Positions 43,177 to 51,589 of a stretch of DNA of 64,000 nucleotides are shown here, one piece after another. The position numbers and the translations under genes are program-made. The notes beneath the pieces were generated by a model. That model was not told where the DNA came from. It saw only the letters and a list, made by a program, of their open reading frames with translations, and did not search any database. The DNA comes from Candidatus Bathyarchaeota archaeon (GTDB lineage: Archaea; Thermoproteota; Bathyarchaeia; Bathyarchaeales; Bathycorpusculaceae). The stretch spans positions 152,188 through 216,187 of the forward strand of contig JAOZID010000010.1 of assembly GCA_026014465.1 (NCBI GenBank), read 5' to 3'. Position 1 is the stretch's first letter; every line of letters begins with the position of its first letter.

Positions 43177-44322
43177 CTATTGTGCAACTCCTATGGTGTT
43201 GCCGACTCCAAAGATGACCACTTTGTCGCCTTCCTTGGTTCGCTCTACAACAATATCTTTAACGCGCTGGATTGCTTTGTCAGCGGCGTCCGAGATTTCC
43301 TTGCGCATCAGTGAAACTGCATCGCCGATGTCCTCTTTGACGATTACCGCGTAGAGTGGAATCTTTTGGTCGACGACGGTTTCTTCGATTTTGAATGCGT
43401 CGACGCCTGGACCGCCGATGGCTGCGCCGATTCCCTCGCTGATTTCGCCGACGTTTTCGCCCTCCAGCTTCAAGCCTGCGTCAATCATGACAACCGCCGC
43501 GATTTTGCCCTTGTTTTCCTCAAGCACTGCTTTGATCGCATCACCTGGTTTGCCTACGTTACCGCCAGGGCCTTCCGCTTTCATGACAAGAGCGGTGCGG
43601 CCTTCGAAGGGTACGGAAGCGACTACGCAGTCTTTGGGTACTTTGCTGGTTTTGTATCCGTGCATGATTTTCGCTGCAATCAGGGGTCCTACGCCGTCGC
43701 CGATGGGTTGGCCGTTTGCGAAGGCTTTGAGGGCGCTGGCGTATGCTTCAGCTTCTTTCATCACCATGGGCAGTATCATTTGCAGTTGCATGATGGTGTA
43801 GAGGCTAAGGGTTTTTTTGCCCTGTAAATAGAAGTGACGTACGACTTTGTAGATGTAATTCAGCGCCATTGCCGCCTCCAAAGTGTTTTCCAAATTGTTG
43901 ATTTGGACGTCGTCGCTTTCAGGTGCCATTAGTTTTACTTCTTCTTTTAGGCGGGCGTCGCGTATGTCAATGATGTGATCAAGCTTGTGGACTATGCCTG
44001 CGGGGTCCATGCTTTGAGGGGAAATCGTGAAGTAGTCCATGTAACGGTCAACTCTGTCTGAAGGGTCAACGGTTGGTTTGCCGATTTCCTTTATGGTTCC
44101 TATAGCGGTTTTTCGGCCTTCTTCCTTCATGAGTTTAAGCTTGAAAAGAGAACTCTCAACCTCCCTAATCATAACGTACATCTGAATTCTCTGACCGTAA
44201 AAAATGAACACAAAAATGAACAAGTACGAAAATAAGCTGATAATCGTAAGTATAGGGTCCCCCGAACCGATACCAAACTGATTAGTTAGCACTGGATTTT
44301 GAACCAACGTATTCATCTTCAT
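43177..44322 (-). CDS. DUF1512 membrane protein
   Basis: A 381-residue archaeal DUF1512-family protein. One N-terminal transmembrane helix (PILTIISLFSYLFIFVFIFYG) is followed by a large cytosolic region. The conserved VDRYMDYFTISPQSMDPAGIVHKLDHIIDIRD and GVGPLIAAKIMHGYKT segments are typical. The C-terminal half has an alpha/beta fold with GVGNTIGVAQ at the end and TALVMKAEGPGGNVGKPGD in the middle. It is conserved in archaea; the role is unknown. It is the first gene of an operon with the zinc-ribbon membrane protein. Confidence 0.82.
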   Translation of the reverse strand: MKMNTLVQNPVLTNQFGIGSGDPILTIISLFSYLFIFVFIFYGQRIQMYVMIREVESSLFKLKLMKEEGRKTAIGTIKEIGKPTVDPSDRVDRYMDYFTISPQSMDPAGIVHKLDHIIDIRDARLKEEVKLMAPESDDVQINNLENTLEAAMALNYIYKVVRHFYLQGKKTLSLYTIMQLQMILPMVMKEAEAYASALKAFANGQPIGDGVGPLIAAKIMHGYKTSKVPKDCVVASVPFEGRTALVMKAEGPGGNVGKPGDAIKAVLEENKGKIAAVVMIDAGLKLEGENVGEISEGIGAAIGGPGVDAFKIEETVVDQKIPLYAVIVKEDIGDAVSLMRKEISDAADKAIQRVKDIVVERTKEGDKVVIFGVGNTIGVAQ

Positions 44323-44486
44323 TCATCACTTCGTTTCAAAAACTGTTACCCCTCAGTAATAAAGCTATGCCAAATACAACATCCTACACCCTACCGCATA
44401 AATCACGCTATCCCCCGCGGTTGTGAGCAAACGTAACGTTAGATTTTTATGCTGGCACGTCCTACTATGTGCTCTATGCCTGAGGT

Positions 44487-44653
44487 GGGGTCGTAGTCTA
44501 GACAGGCATGACGACGGGCTCCAGAAAGCAAGCAACGGGTTTGCTGACCGCAAGGGATGACGAAGTTCTGGAGCGGTCCTTAGAGAAACCCGTAAAGAAT
44601 CGCCACGCGCGGTTCTTGGGTAAAGGTCGTCGGTTCAAATCCGGCCGACCCCA
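44487..44653 (+). tRNA. tRNA-Trp (anticodon CCA) with two introns
   Basis: Acceptor GGGGTCG/CGACCCC, D stem GTC/GAC, anticodon stem ACGGG/CCCGT with loop CTCCAGA (anticodon CCA), T arm GTCGG-TTCAAAT-CCGGC, discriminator A at 44653. The next bases, CCA (44654-44656), may be encoded. Intron 1 (44525-44587, 63 nt) sits at 37/38. Intron 2 (44594-44623, 30 nt) lies between the anticodon stem and the variable loop. Both have bulge-helix-bulge geometry: bulges AGA and AAA for intron 1, GTA and AAA with an ACCC/GGGT helix for intron 2. The spliced product is 74 nt with variable loop AGGTC, the same as in tRNA-Ala. Intron 1 also carries C/D-guide sequence. Confidence 0.9.
44525..44587 (+). ncRNA. Box C/D guide elements within tRNA-Trp intron 1
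   Basis: ACGGGTTT (44535-44542) is complementary to 44586-44593 and precedes a CTGA D' box at 44544-44547. The base five nucleotides upstream of the D' box pairs with C39 of the tRNA, as the N+5 methylation rule requires. A C'-like ATGACGA lies at 44557-44563. TTCTGGAGC (44566-44574) is complementary to GCTCCAGAA around C34-A38. Its downstream D box is not canonical. Known tRNA-Trp introns in euryarchaea guide methylation of C34 and residue 39. Confidence 0.65.
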
Positions 44654-44793
44654 CCACCTTCCACACCAAATACACTTGCTTGCGCTCTGCAAACATAGTT
44701 TGTTTTTTAAAAATTGTGTTTTTGGTTTTGCTGTTTTTGTGTAGTACATTTCGTAAAAAAGTCTTAAATATAAAAGTCCGACGTTTCAGTGCT

Positions 44794-45996
44794 ATGTCCC
44801 GACGTTACACCTATTATTTTCTAATTGTAGCCCTTGTAATTTCATTGGCGGCAGCGTCTGTGTATGTTTTACAATTTGGGCAGTCCAATAGCCTGAATGA
44901 TCTTGCTTACTATACTGAAGAGTTTCCGCCCTGTAACTACCAAGAAAATGGGGTTGCAAAAGGTATTGCGGTTGATCTTTTAACTGAAGTTGCCGATAGA
45001 ATGGGCAGCAAAGTAGCGCCTGATCAAATCCATGTGGTTCCTTGGACTGAAGCATACAACGCAGCCTTAACAGGTGAGAAGATGGTTCTTTTTTCTACAG
45101 CGCGATTACCCGCGCGAGAGCAGTCTTTCAAGTGGGCAGGACCCCTGTTTACAGACACATACGCCCTTTTCACCCGATGGGACAATGACGTTGTAATCAA
45201 CCAAGCCAGCGATTTAAACGGGTACAAAATCGGTGTAATCAAGGACTCCGCTGCCATTGTGCAGCTTACAAACGCAGGAGTATCCGAGAATCAACTGGTA
45301 TATTTCACCAATGCATCCGCCATCATAGACGACCTTTCAAAGGGCAGCATAGACTTTTGGTGCTACGCGCAAGTAGTAGGTCGAACTCTCACCGAACAGA
45401 TAACAGGCAACTACTACTCCTTTAAGAACGCTTTTCAACTAAGCTATTACGATTATTACTACGCCTTTAGCAAGGACATTCCCGACTCGACAGTTGCCTC
45501 TTTCCAGCAGACAATTGACACACTTAAGCAAGAAACAGACGCCTTAGGCACCTCCGTTTATGAACAGATTTTAAGACGCTACATTCCAACGCAGGGAACA
45601 GCTACCTCTCCCGAAGAACTCTTCGCCTTCGTTCAAGCCGCCTACGAGTATGCACACCAGAATAGTCAAGAAACGGCTCTAAACGAATTCAATAACCAGT
45701 CGGGTCAATTTGTTGAAGGTGAACTCTACATATTTGCCTATGACATGTCAGGTAACACTTTGGCGCTGCCGTTTCAACCAGAACTTATCGGTACAAACCG
45801 CTGGAACGCAACAGACCCCAACGGAACCGCATTTATCCAACAGATCATTCAAACAGCACAATCAGGAGGCGGCTTTGTACGTTACGCATACGCAGACCCC
45901 TCAGACAACTTCACCATCAAACCTAAAGTCAGCTACGTCACAATGGTAAATCAAAACTGGCTTATCGGAGCAGGCATCTACGAAGCCCAACAATAA
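44794..45996 (+). CDS. Extracellular solute-binding protein with C-terminal Cache domain
   Basis: A 400-residue exported protein. A signal anchor (residues 5-27, YYFLIVALVISLAAASVYVL) is followed by a periplasmic-binding-protein type 2 domain (to about residue 265): LAYYTEEFPPCNYQENGVAKGIAVDLL at its start, FSTARLPAREQSFKWAGP in the middle and GYKIGVIKDSAAI later. It looks like the amino-acid-binding family. The last 110 residues form a single Cache-like ligand domain (DMSGNTLALPFQPELIGTN...WLIGAGIYE). No permease or ATPase lies beside it, so it may be a sensory rather than transport component. It is directly downstream of tRNA-Trp. Confidence 0.8.
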   Translation: MSRRYTYYFLIVALVISLAAASVYVLQFGQSNSLNDLAYYTEEFPPCNYQENGVAKGIAVDLLTEVADRMGSKVAPDQIHVVPWTEAYNAALTGEKMVLFSTARLPAREQSFKWAGPLFTDTYALFTRWDNDVVINQASDLNGYKIGVIKDSAAIVQLTNAGVSENQLVYFTNASAIIDDLSKGSIDFWCYAQVVGRTLTEQITGNYYSFKNAFQLSYYDYYYAFSKDIPDSTVASFQQTIDTLKQETDALGTSVYEQILRRYIPTQGTATSPEELFAFVQAAYEYAHQNSQETALNEFNNQSGQFVEGELYIFAYDMSGNTLALPFQPELIGTNRWNATDPNGTAFIQQIIQTAQSGGGFVRYAYADPSDNFTIKPKVSYVTMVNQNWLIGAGIYEAQQ

Positions 45997-46032
45997 ACCC
46001 TTTTTTGTGTGCTGTTTTGGTTGTGTGTTCTG

Positions 46033-46776
46033 TTAGTTAATTGTTTTTTTGAGTAACTGAATTGCTAGATATAGGAAAACCAGTGAGAAGAGTGTTTGGG
46101 CTCCTAAATCAGCGAGAAAAATGGGTGTATTAATAGCGCCTGTCATTGCTTGTCTTAGAGCTTCTACTGAGTACGTGAGCGGCATGGTGAATGCGATTGC
46201 CTGAAGAATCGTGGGCATAGCTGATATGGGCAAGAATACCCCTGAAATGAAGACCATTGCGATGCGTACTACTGTAGCTGGGGGCATAGCTTGGGGAATG
46301 TCCTTAAACGGCACCGAGAGCAGAAAACCAAACGCCGAAAACATGAATGCTGAAAACGCGATGCACACAACAAACAAAGGCAAATTAGCCACTGCCGTGA
46401 AGGGAAGCATAACCGCCATGTACGCTATGGACAGGATTACTCCGTATATGAAACCTGCTAAAACTTTTCCTGCTGCTATGGTAGACAAAGAGATGGGTGC
46501 GGTTAGGAGAAGCTTGAATGTTCCTGTTCTTCGCTCCAGCGGAAGAGTGATTGCTTGGATGGCTCCTGCGCCAAAGAAAGATGCAATCGCCACTAGTCCA
46601 GGAACTGAAAAAGTGGGGTCAACAGATCTGCCAATGGAGAAAGCCAGAAAAAGTGAGACGGGTAAGATCAGGCCAAAAATGAGGTTTGGACCTTTAAAGA
46701 AGTAGACTTTAATGTCTTTTTCAGCGATGTAAACTGCTCTCTGGAAGCTTTCAAGCCAACTTGACATATTTTTCAT
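46033..46776 (-). CDS. ABC-2 type permease
   Basis: A 247-residue membrane subunit with six helices. The N-terminal amphipathic helix (EDIKVYFFKGPNLIFGLILP) leads into TM1, and LERRTGTFKLLLTAPISLSTIAAGK is the coupling segment. SGVFLPISAMPTILQAIAFTMPLTYSVEALRQAM is the conserved C-terminal motif. Its start overlaps the stop of the ATPase gene by 4 bp (46773-46776), so both subunits are translationally coupled. The substrate is unknown. Confidence 0.87.
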   Translation of the reverse strand: MKNMSSWLESFQRAVYIAEKDIKVYFFKGPNLIFGLILPVSLFLAFSIGRSVDPTFSVPGLVAIASFFGAGAIQAITLPLERRTGTFKLLLTAPISLSTIAAGKVLAGFIYGVILSIAYMAVMLPFTAVANLPLFVVCIAFSAFMFSAFGFLLSVPFKDIPQAMPPATVVRIAMVFISGVFLPISAMPTILQAIAFTMPLTYSVEALRQAMTGAINTPIFLADLGAQTLFSLVFLYLAIQLLKKTIN

Positions 46777-47744
46777 CTCTGGTTTTGCTCTGTTTTGCCT
46801 TCGGCTGATAATATTTCGGGATGCAAACCCGTAAGCCTGACAAACGCAGCCTCCAAGGTCGGCTTTGGCGTGTTAATGGAGATTATCCTCAGATGGTTTT
46901 CTTGGGCGAACCTAACTATAGTAGGTAGCACCATAGAAGTGTCGTCTGTAAGTAGCCTAAACTTGTCCCCTGCAACAGCTACGCCCTTAACATAATCCAG
47001 TTTCTGCAGCTTTTGAGTTAAATCTGCCGCGCCGTCAAACGAGACCTCAATTACCTGCTCGGCTTGTGCCATCAATTTTAGCCTTTCTGGGGTGTCTATG
47101 GCTATGATGTTTCCGTTTGAAATTATGGCTATTCGGGCACAGCACTGGTCTGCTTCTTCTAAGTAATGAGTAGTCAAAAACACGGTTACGCCCTGCCGAT
47201 TTAGCTCTCTGATTAAAGCTCGGACATCTCGGGCGCTTTGCACGTCCAACCCCGTCGTGGGCTCGTCCAAAAACAGGATTTTGGGGTCATGAATCAGGGC
47301 GGCGGCTATCATCAGGCGCTTCTTCATGCCTCTGGAAAAAGTGTCCACACGCTCATCACGCCTTTCGAATAAACCCACAGATTTGAGTAACATAGCGGCT
47401 TTTTCTTGCCGTTTTTCTTTTTTTACGCCGTGGATTTTAGCGCAAAACATCAGGTTGTTCCATGCGGATATTTCGCCATAGAGATTTGATGCGTCAGGAA
47501 CTACGCCGATATGCTCTTTTACTTGCATAGGCTTTTGGGTGAGGTTGCCGCCAAGGATGTATGCTTGCCCCGAAGTTGCATTTGAGGTGCCTGTTAGGAT
47601 GTTAATAGTGGTGGTTTTACCCGCTCCGTTTGGACCCAGAAAACCAAAAAACTCGCCCTTCAGCACCTTGAAGCTTATGTGGTCAACAGCCAAAACTTTC
47701 GGATAACATTTAGTTAGTTCCCGAACATCAATTGCAACCGCCAT
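46773..47744 (-). CDS. ABC exporter ATPase
   Basis: A 323-residue ATP-binding subunit of the exporter above. GPNGAGKTT is Walker A, FSRGMKKR the signature (degenerate but typical for this exporter group), ILFLDEPTTGLD Walker B, and TTHYLEEADQC the H-loop. The C-terminal 80 residues form the regulatory domain common to DrrA/NatA-like proteins and end EAAFVRLTGLH. It is divergent, at 150 bp, from the membrane gene at 47895. The substrate is unknown. Confidence 0.9.
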   Translation of the reverse strand: MAVAIDVRELTKCYPKVLAVDHISFKVLKGEFFGFLGPNGAGKTTTINILTGTSNATSGQAYILGGNLTQKPMQVKEHIGVVPDASNLYGEISAWNNLMFCAKIHGVKKEKRQEKAAMLLKSVGLFERRDERVDTFSRGMKKRLMIAAALIHDPKILFLDEPTTGLDVQSARDVRALIRELNRQGVTVFLTTHYLEEADQCCARIAIISNGNIIAIDTPERLKLMAQAEQVIEVSFDGAADLTQKLQKLDYVKGVAVAGDKFRLLTDDTSMVLPTIVRFAQENHLRIISINTPKPTLEAAFVRLTGLHPEILSAEGKTEQNQR

Positions 47745-47894
47745 ACAATCACTTCAACAAAGAAAGATACGCCTAAGAAGATAATAAAACTGGTCGCTTT
47801 GTGCTGTTCAAGCGAAGTTGGTTCATTGTGGGGGAGTTTTGTTTATATGGCTGGGCTGTTTGGTTAGTTTGTTTGAAGCTGTGGAGGTGTTTTG

Positions 47895-48587
47895 TTGTCT
47901 GGGGGTGGTGTTGAGGGTTTGGATGTGACTGAGGAGCTGGTTGTTTCTAAGGTTTCAGAGCTTTTGGAAACCCTTGACCACGTAAAACGCTACAACGCCC
48001 TGCTCAAAGCCCTAACAAAAGTTGCGTTTGTCGTGGTTTGTTTGATTTCGGCGTGCTTGTTTTTGGGGGCGGCTTCGTCTTTTTTGTATCCTGCAGCGGT
48101 GGAGAGCGAATTTTTGATGGCTTTGTTTGCTTTTTTGCTGGTGCCTGTACTTGGAATTGTTTTGGGTTACGTTTACGTGCGTGAAAAAGTTAACGATGTG
48201 GGTTCTGTTAGGCGCCGCGACGAGCTTTCGGGCGGTTTTCCTGAGGCGTTGCAGCTGCTTTTGGAGTGGGACTGGGAAGCAACTCTTGAAGAAGTCTCAG
48301 TTGGCAAACTCGGCTACGCCCTCTATGGACTGCTAAAGACGGTCGCGTACATAGCGGCAGTGCTCTTTGGGTTAGAGCTTGTGGGCAACCTATTTGCCTG
48401 GGTGGTTTTTGGCTCCACAAACGTCTCGTTTACCCTGTTCTTGGGGTTCCTGACATTTCCAGTTGTCTTTCTCATTTTAGGTCGCGACTTGTTGCGGCGG
48501 TATAAAGAAATCCAAGCCTTAGATATGCTCCTTTTGGAGCTGCGGTGGTTTAGCCTTGAATTCCGGAGAGCTGAATTCCAAACCTGA
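47895..48587 (+). CDS. Hypothetical membrane protein (four-helix)
   Basis: A 230-residue protein with four transmembrane helices: two near residues 45-65 and 75-100, two near 150-175 and 178-195. A cytosolic N-terminus contains a coiled-coil-like segment and a long loop (near 105-150) is Glu/Gly-rich. The TTG at 47895 follows GGAGGTG at five bases, better than TTG 47892. Its 3' end overlaps the start of the winged-helix gene by about 30 bp, so the two are coupled. I recognise no named family. Confidence 0.65.
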   Translation: MSGGGVEGLDVTEELVVSKVSELLETLDHVKRYNALLKALTKVAFVVVCLISACLFLGAASSFLYPAAVESEFLMALFAFLLVPVLGIVLGYVYVREKVNDVGSVRRRDELSGGFPEALQLLLEWDWEATLEEVSVGKLGYALYGLLKTVAYIAAVLFGLELVGNLFAWVVFGSTNVSFTLFLGFLTFPVVFLILGRDLLRRYKEIQALDMLLLELRWFSLEFRRAEFQT

Positions 48588-48855
48588 CCTTTACGTCATC
48601 GCCCGCATAATCAAAACGTTAAAGGAAAAAGGGCGCATGAACAAAACCGCCTTGGCAACATCCACGGGGCTCGCATATGATAAGCTGGTTAAGTACTTGG
48701 GGTGGATGGTTGAGAAGGGCTTTATACGCATAGACGACGCAGACGGCTTAGTTGTTTTAACCAAAGAAGGCTCTGAAGCGTACAGCGAACTCGTGCAGTG
48801 GATACTCAAATACGTCGGGCAACTCAAATTCCCACGCATCCGACTACGAACCTAA
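48556..48855 (+). CDS. Small winged-helix DNA-binding protein
   Basis: A 99-residue wHTH protein. DLYVIARIIKTLKEKGRMNKTALATSTGLAYDKLVKYLGWMVEKGFIRI (residues 10-59) has the helix-turn-helix and first wing strand, and DADGLVVLTKEGSEAY completes the wing. The last helix (SELVQWILKYVGQL) would dimerise. It starts with TTG after GGTGG inside the preceding membrane gene. The overlap suggests that the membrane protein and regulator form a sensor-regulator unit, possibly controlling the ABC exporter downstream. Confidence 0.75.
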   Translation: MNSGELNSKPDLYVIARIIKTLKEKGRMNKTALATSTGLAYDKLVKYLGWMVEKGFIRIDDADGLVVLTKEGSEAYSELVQWILKYVGQLKFPRIRLRT

Positions 48856-48936
48856 CCCACTTGTTTGGGTACTCCCTCGCAGTGAGTTCTGTTTTTAAGC
48901 ATTTTTGAGCCCAGGTAGAATTGAGGAAAACATACT

Positions 48937-49878
48937 ATGCCCTCTATTGAAGCAGTTAACCTTACAAAACGGTACGGCGCGTTTGCTGCAGTTTCCGATT
49001 TGAACTTCAAAATCCAAGGCGCCAAATGCGTCGGCTTTTTAGGTCCAAACGGCGCAGGCAAAACCACCACCCTAAAAATGTTTACCGATCTAATCACGCC
49101 CTCCCACGGCAAAGCCCTGATTAACGGCAGAAACGTACACACCGAAAAAAAACAGGCACTCTCGTCTGTGGGAACGCTAATTGAAACCCCCGAGATTTAC
49201 CCGTCCCTTACGCCACGAGAAGCGTTAAGCATGATTGCTGAGCTTCGCGGAATGCCCGCTGCTGAGCGCAGTAGCTGTATCGAACACGCCGTAGCCCAAG
49301 TCAAAATGTCTGAGTGGATTGACAAGAAAGTGGGCAAATTCTCCAAGGGCATGAAGCAGCGAATCTGCATAGCCGCCGCGTTGCTTAGCGACCCTGACGT
49401 GTTGCTTTTGGATGAACCAACTACGGGTTTGGATCCGCGGGGCATGAGCGAGGTACGCGAGATAATCAAGCACCTCAAAAGCCAGAGCAAACTGATTTTC
49501 ATGAGCAGCCATATCCTAACTGAAGTTGCCGACGTCTGCGATGAAGTTGCCATTGTGGATCAGGGCAGGTTAATCACGTATGATTCGCTGGCACATGTTT
49601 CAGCGCGTTTTTCGGGTGGCTCGAATTTGGTGGAAGCCGAGTTTTGTCGCCCGTTGGCTGTGGGAGTGGCACAGAAGCTCGAAGCAGCCGTTTCTGACGT
49701 GATTGACGTAGAAAAAACAGGCGCCAAAGCCTTGACAGTTAGGTTCAACGGCGGCATAGATGTGCAAGAGCAAATCCTGCAGGCCCTCGTTACGCTTGGC
49801 ACGGGCGTTGTCAGCTACAAACCCGCCTCCTCAGACCTTGAAGCAGTATACCTGCAACTAATCAAAAACACGAAGTGA
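48937..49878 (+). CDS. ABC transporter ATPase
   Basis: A 313-residue ATPase. GPNGAGKTT is Walker A, FSKGMKQR the signature, VLLLDEPTTGLDPRG Walker B and MSSHILTEVADVC the H-loop. The C-terminal domain (residues 225-313) matches the bacitracin/gliding-type family. The ATG is clear, with SIEAVNLTKRYG as the first strand. The stop overlaps the permease start by 4 bp. Probably co-regulated with the winged-helix gene 80 bp upstream. Confidence 0.9.
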   Translation: MPSIEAVNLTKRYGAFAAVSDLNFKIQGAKCVGFLGPNGAGKTTTLKMFTDLITPSHGKALINGRNVHTEKKQALSSVGTLIETPEIYPSLTPREALSMIAELRGMPAAERSSCIEHAVAQVKMSEWIDKKVGKFSKGMKQRICIAAALLSDPDVLLLDEPTTGLDPRGMSEVREIIKHLKSQSKLIFMSSHILTEVADVCDEVAIVDQGRLITYDSLAHVSARFSGGSNLVEAEFCRPLAVGVAQKLEAAVSDVIDVEKTGAKALTVRFNGGIDVQEQILQALVTLGTGVVSYKPASSDLEAVYLQLIKNTK

Positions 49879-50729
49879 ACCCCATGAAAGATGTAATCAT
49901 ACCTGAAACCCAAATTCCAAATAGCCTCACCCAAATATTCACCATCACCAAATACACCCTGCTCGACTACATACGCTCGCGCAGATTCTACATCCTACTA
50001 GCCATAACCCTCTCCGTTGGTGCGCTGCTGACTGGGGTTGTTGCTTATTTTCAGCCCCAAACGTTTCTTTCTTCGGAGATGGCGTTTTATTCGGGTTGGT
50101 GGGGCAACACGGCAGTCTACATCGTTGCGCTTTCAGGCATATTTTTTGGCGGTGATGCCATAGCGGGGGAGTTCCAAAACAAAACCGGGTACTTTAGCGT
50201 CCCCAACCCCGTCAAACGCTCTTCAATTTACGTGGGCAAACTGTTGTCGGCGTTTATAGCGTCCACGCTTATCATCGGCGCCTTCACCGCACTCACCCTG
50301 TGCAACGGCTTGTACTATTTTGGCGCCGCAGTTCCCATCGAATTCTTCCAGTCCGTGCTGTTTTCGTGGTTCTACCTCTTCGCCGTGCTAGGCGTAACCT
50401 TCATGCTCAGTTCCCTATTCAAAAGCGGAGCCTACGCCATACTCGTATCCGCCATACTATTTCTGTTTGCCTTCGACCTCGTCCAAGTAATCATCGTGCA
50501 ACTGGTGCAAATCGAACCCTGGTTCTTGCTCTCCTACGGCTCAGCCATAATCAGCAACGCCCTCACCATACCCTACCCTCAACACACAACCGCCTTCGAC
50601 GTAGGCTTTGGAGAAACCCTAACAGTCTACAACGCAACAATACCCCAAGGACTAATCATAATCGCCGCCTACTTCGCCATAGCCGCCATCGCAGGACTGC
50701 TACTCTTCAAACGAAAAGAATTCAACTAA
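49875..50729 (+). CDS. ABC-2 family permease
   Basis: A 284-residue membrane subunit with six helices. TLLDYIRSRRFYILLAITLSVGALLTG is the first helix with the ABC-2 basic flank. FFGGDAIAGEFQNKTGYFSVPNPVKRSSIYVGK is the conserved cytosolic coupling block of the NosY/ABC-2 group. Two helix pairs follow, and the tail ends LLLFKRKEFN. It overlaps the ATPase gene, giving translational coupling. The substrate is not predictable. Confidence 0.87.
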   Translation: MNPMKDVIIPETQIPNSLTQIFTITKYTLLDYIRSRRFYILLAITLSVGALLTGVVAYFQPQTFLSSEMAFYSGWWGNTAVYIVALSGIFFGGDAIAGEFQNKTGYFSVPNPVKRSSIYVGKLLSAFIASTLIIGAFTALTLCNGLYYFGAAVPIEFFQSVLFSWFYLFAVLGVTFMLSSLFKSGAYAILVSAILFLFAFDLVQVIIVQLVQIEPWFLLSYGSAIISNALTIPYPQHTTAFDVGFGETLTVYNATIPQGLIIIAAYFAIAAIAGLLLFKRKEFN

Positions 50730-50826
50730 ACCCCCACCTTTCCTTCTTTTGTTTTTGTTGCGTAATTGGTGTTTTGGCAAAACCCTTTTAGAATCGCACA
50801 GGCATTAACGCTGTAGTTGATGTTGA

Positions 50827-51264
50827 TTGAAGCTAAAAATCGTGGTTTTGTTGGCGGCGTTGTTGGTTTTGGTTGGGTCTATTGTTGCGGGGCTTTATTG
50901 GATTGGGAATTTTGGTGAGGATTTGGATGTTTATTCGTATCCTTTGTCTGTTGACGATCGGAGCTATCTTGTAACGGTTGTTGCTAACTGGACTTCGCAG
51001 CCAAAGGTGTACTTGCCCGAATTTGATGGCGCGTACGTCTCGGTTGACTTCTTTGGTCCCGATAGAGAAACTGTTTACTTTAACGTAACTGTTCCAAAGG
51101 ATTTAATCTGGGGAGACATCTCGCTGGTTTGGAAGTATTATGAGCAAAGCCCTGACCGCTACACGTTGTCAAGCAATGCAACACATAACTCTGTGGAGAT
51201 GACTTTTGCGCACGTAGCCACCATTGAACACTTTGAAATACGTGGAACAGAGCGTGCGTGGTAA
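50827..51264 (+). CDS. Exported hypothetical protein
   Basis: A 145-residue protein with one N-terminal signal or anchor helix (KIVVLLAALLVLVGSIVAGLYWIG) and a beta-rich ectodomain with three N-x-S/T sequons (ANWTS, FNVTV, NATHNS). TTG start. The ectodomain has alternating hydrophobic strands, resembling a small beta-sandwich. It does not resemble any family I can name. It is isolated and precedes a region containing a large RNA-like hairpin. Confidence 0.55.
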   Translation: MKLKIVVLLAALLVLVGSIVAGLYWIGNFGEDLDVYSYPLSVDDRSYLVTVVANWTSQPKVYLPEFDGAYVSVDFFGPDRETVYFNVTVPKDLIWGDISLVWKYYEQSPDRYTLSSNATHNSVEMTFAHVATIEHFEIRGTERAW

Positions 51265-51287
51265 CTCCTTGGTGTGTCTTAAAGAAG

Positions 51288-51420
51288 CTAATGTTGGCTT
51301 TGGCGGGTCAAAGCACGTTTTGGCATAACCGCACAGGCAAAGGTTTGTTTGTAGCTCTAAGGAGCTTTCGCGTTATGTCAAAGTTGACCCAGTCCAAAGC
51401 GCGGGCACATATCGCATTAG
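51288..51420 (+). other. Long imperfect inverted repeat, possible structured RNA
   Basis: Arms pair in register over about 45 positions. CTAATG/CATTAG are the outer pairs. Then come GCTTTGG/CCAAAGC, GGGTCAA/TTGACCC and TTTGGCATAAC/GTTATGTCAAA (one G-U). The loop region contains a secondary AGCTC/GAGCT hairpin. It lies in a 325-bp gap without a credible protein-coding sequence. It is not a recognised SRP, RNase P or tRNA-like fold. Confidence 0.5.
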
Positions 51421-51589
51421 AGGGGGTTTCCCTGTTTTGAGGGTGGTTTTTTGAAAATAAATGGGTTTTTGGCTGAGTTTTTGTAGGGGCTGGTTTAAAA
51501 AATTTTTGAGGAAGAGCGAAAAAAGGCGCTGTTTGGTGGAGGTGCCTGCCGTTTGGTTTTTTGTTTGGATGAAAAGGGAAGAAGAGTTT

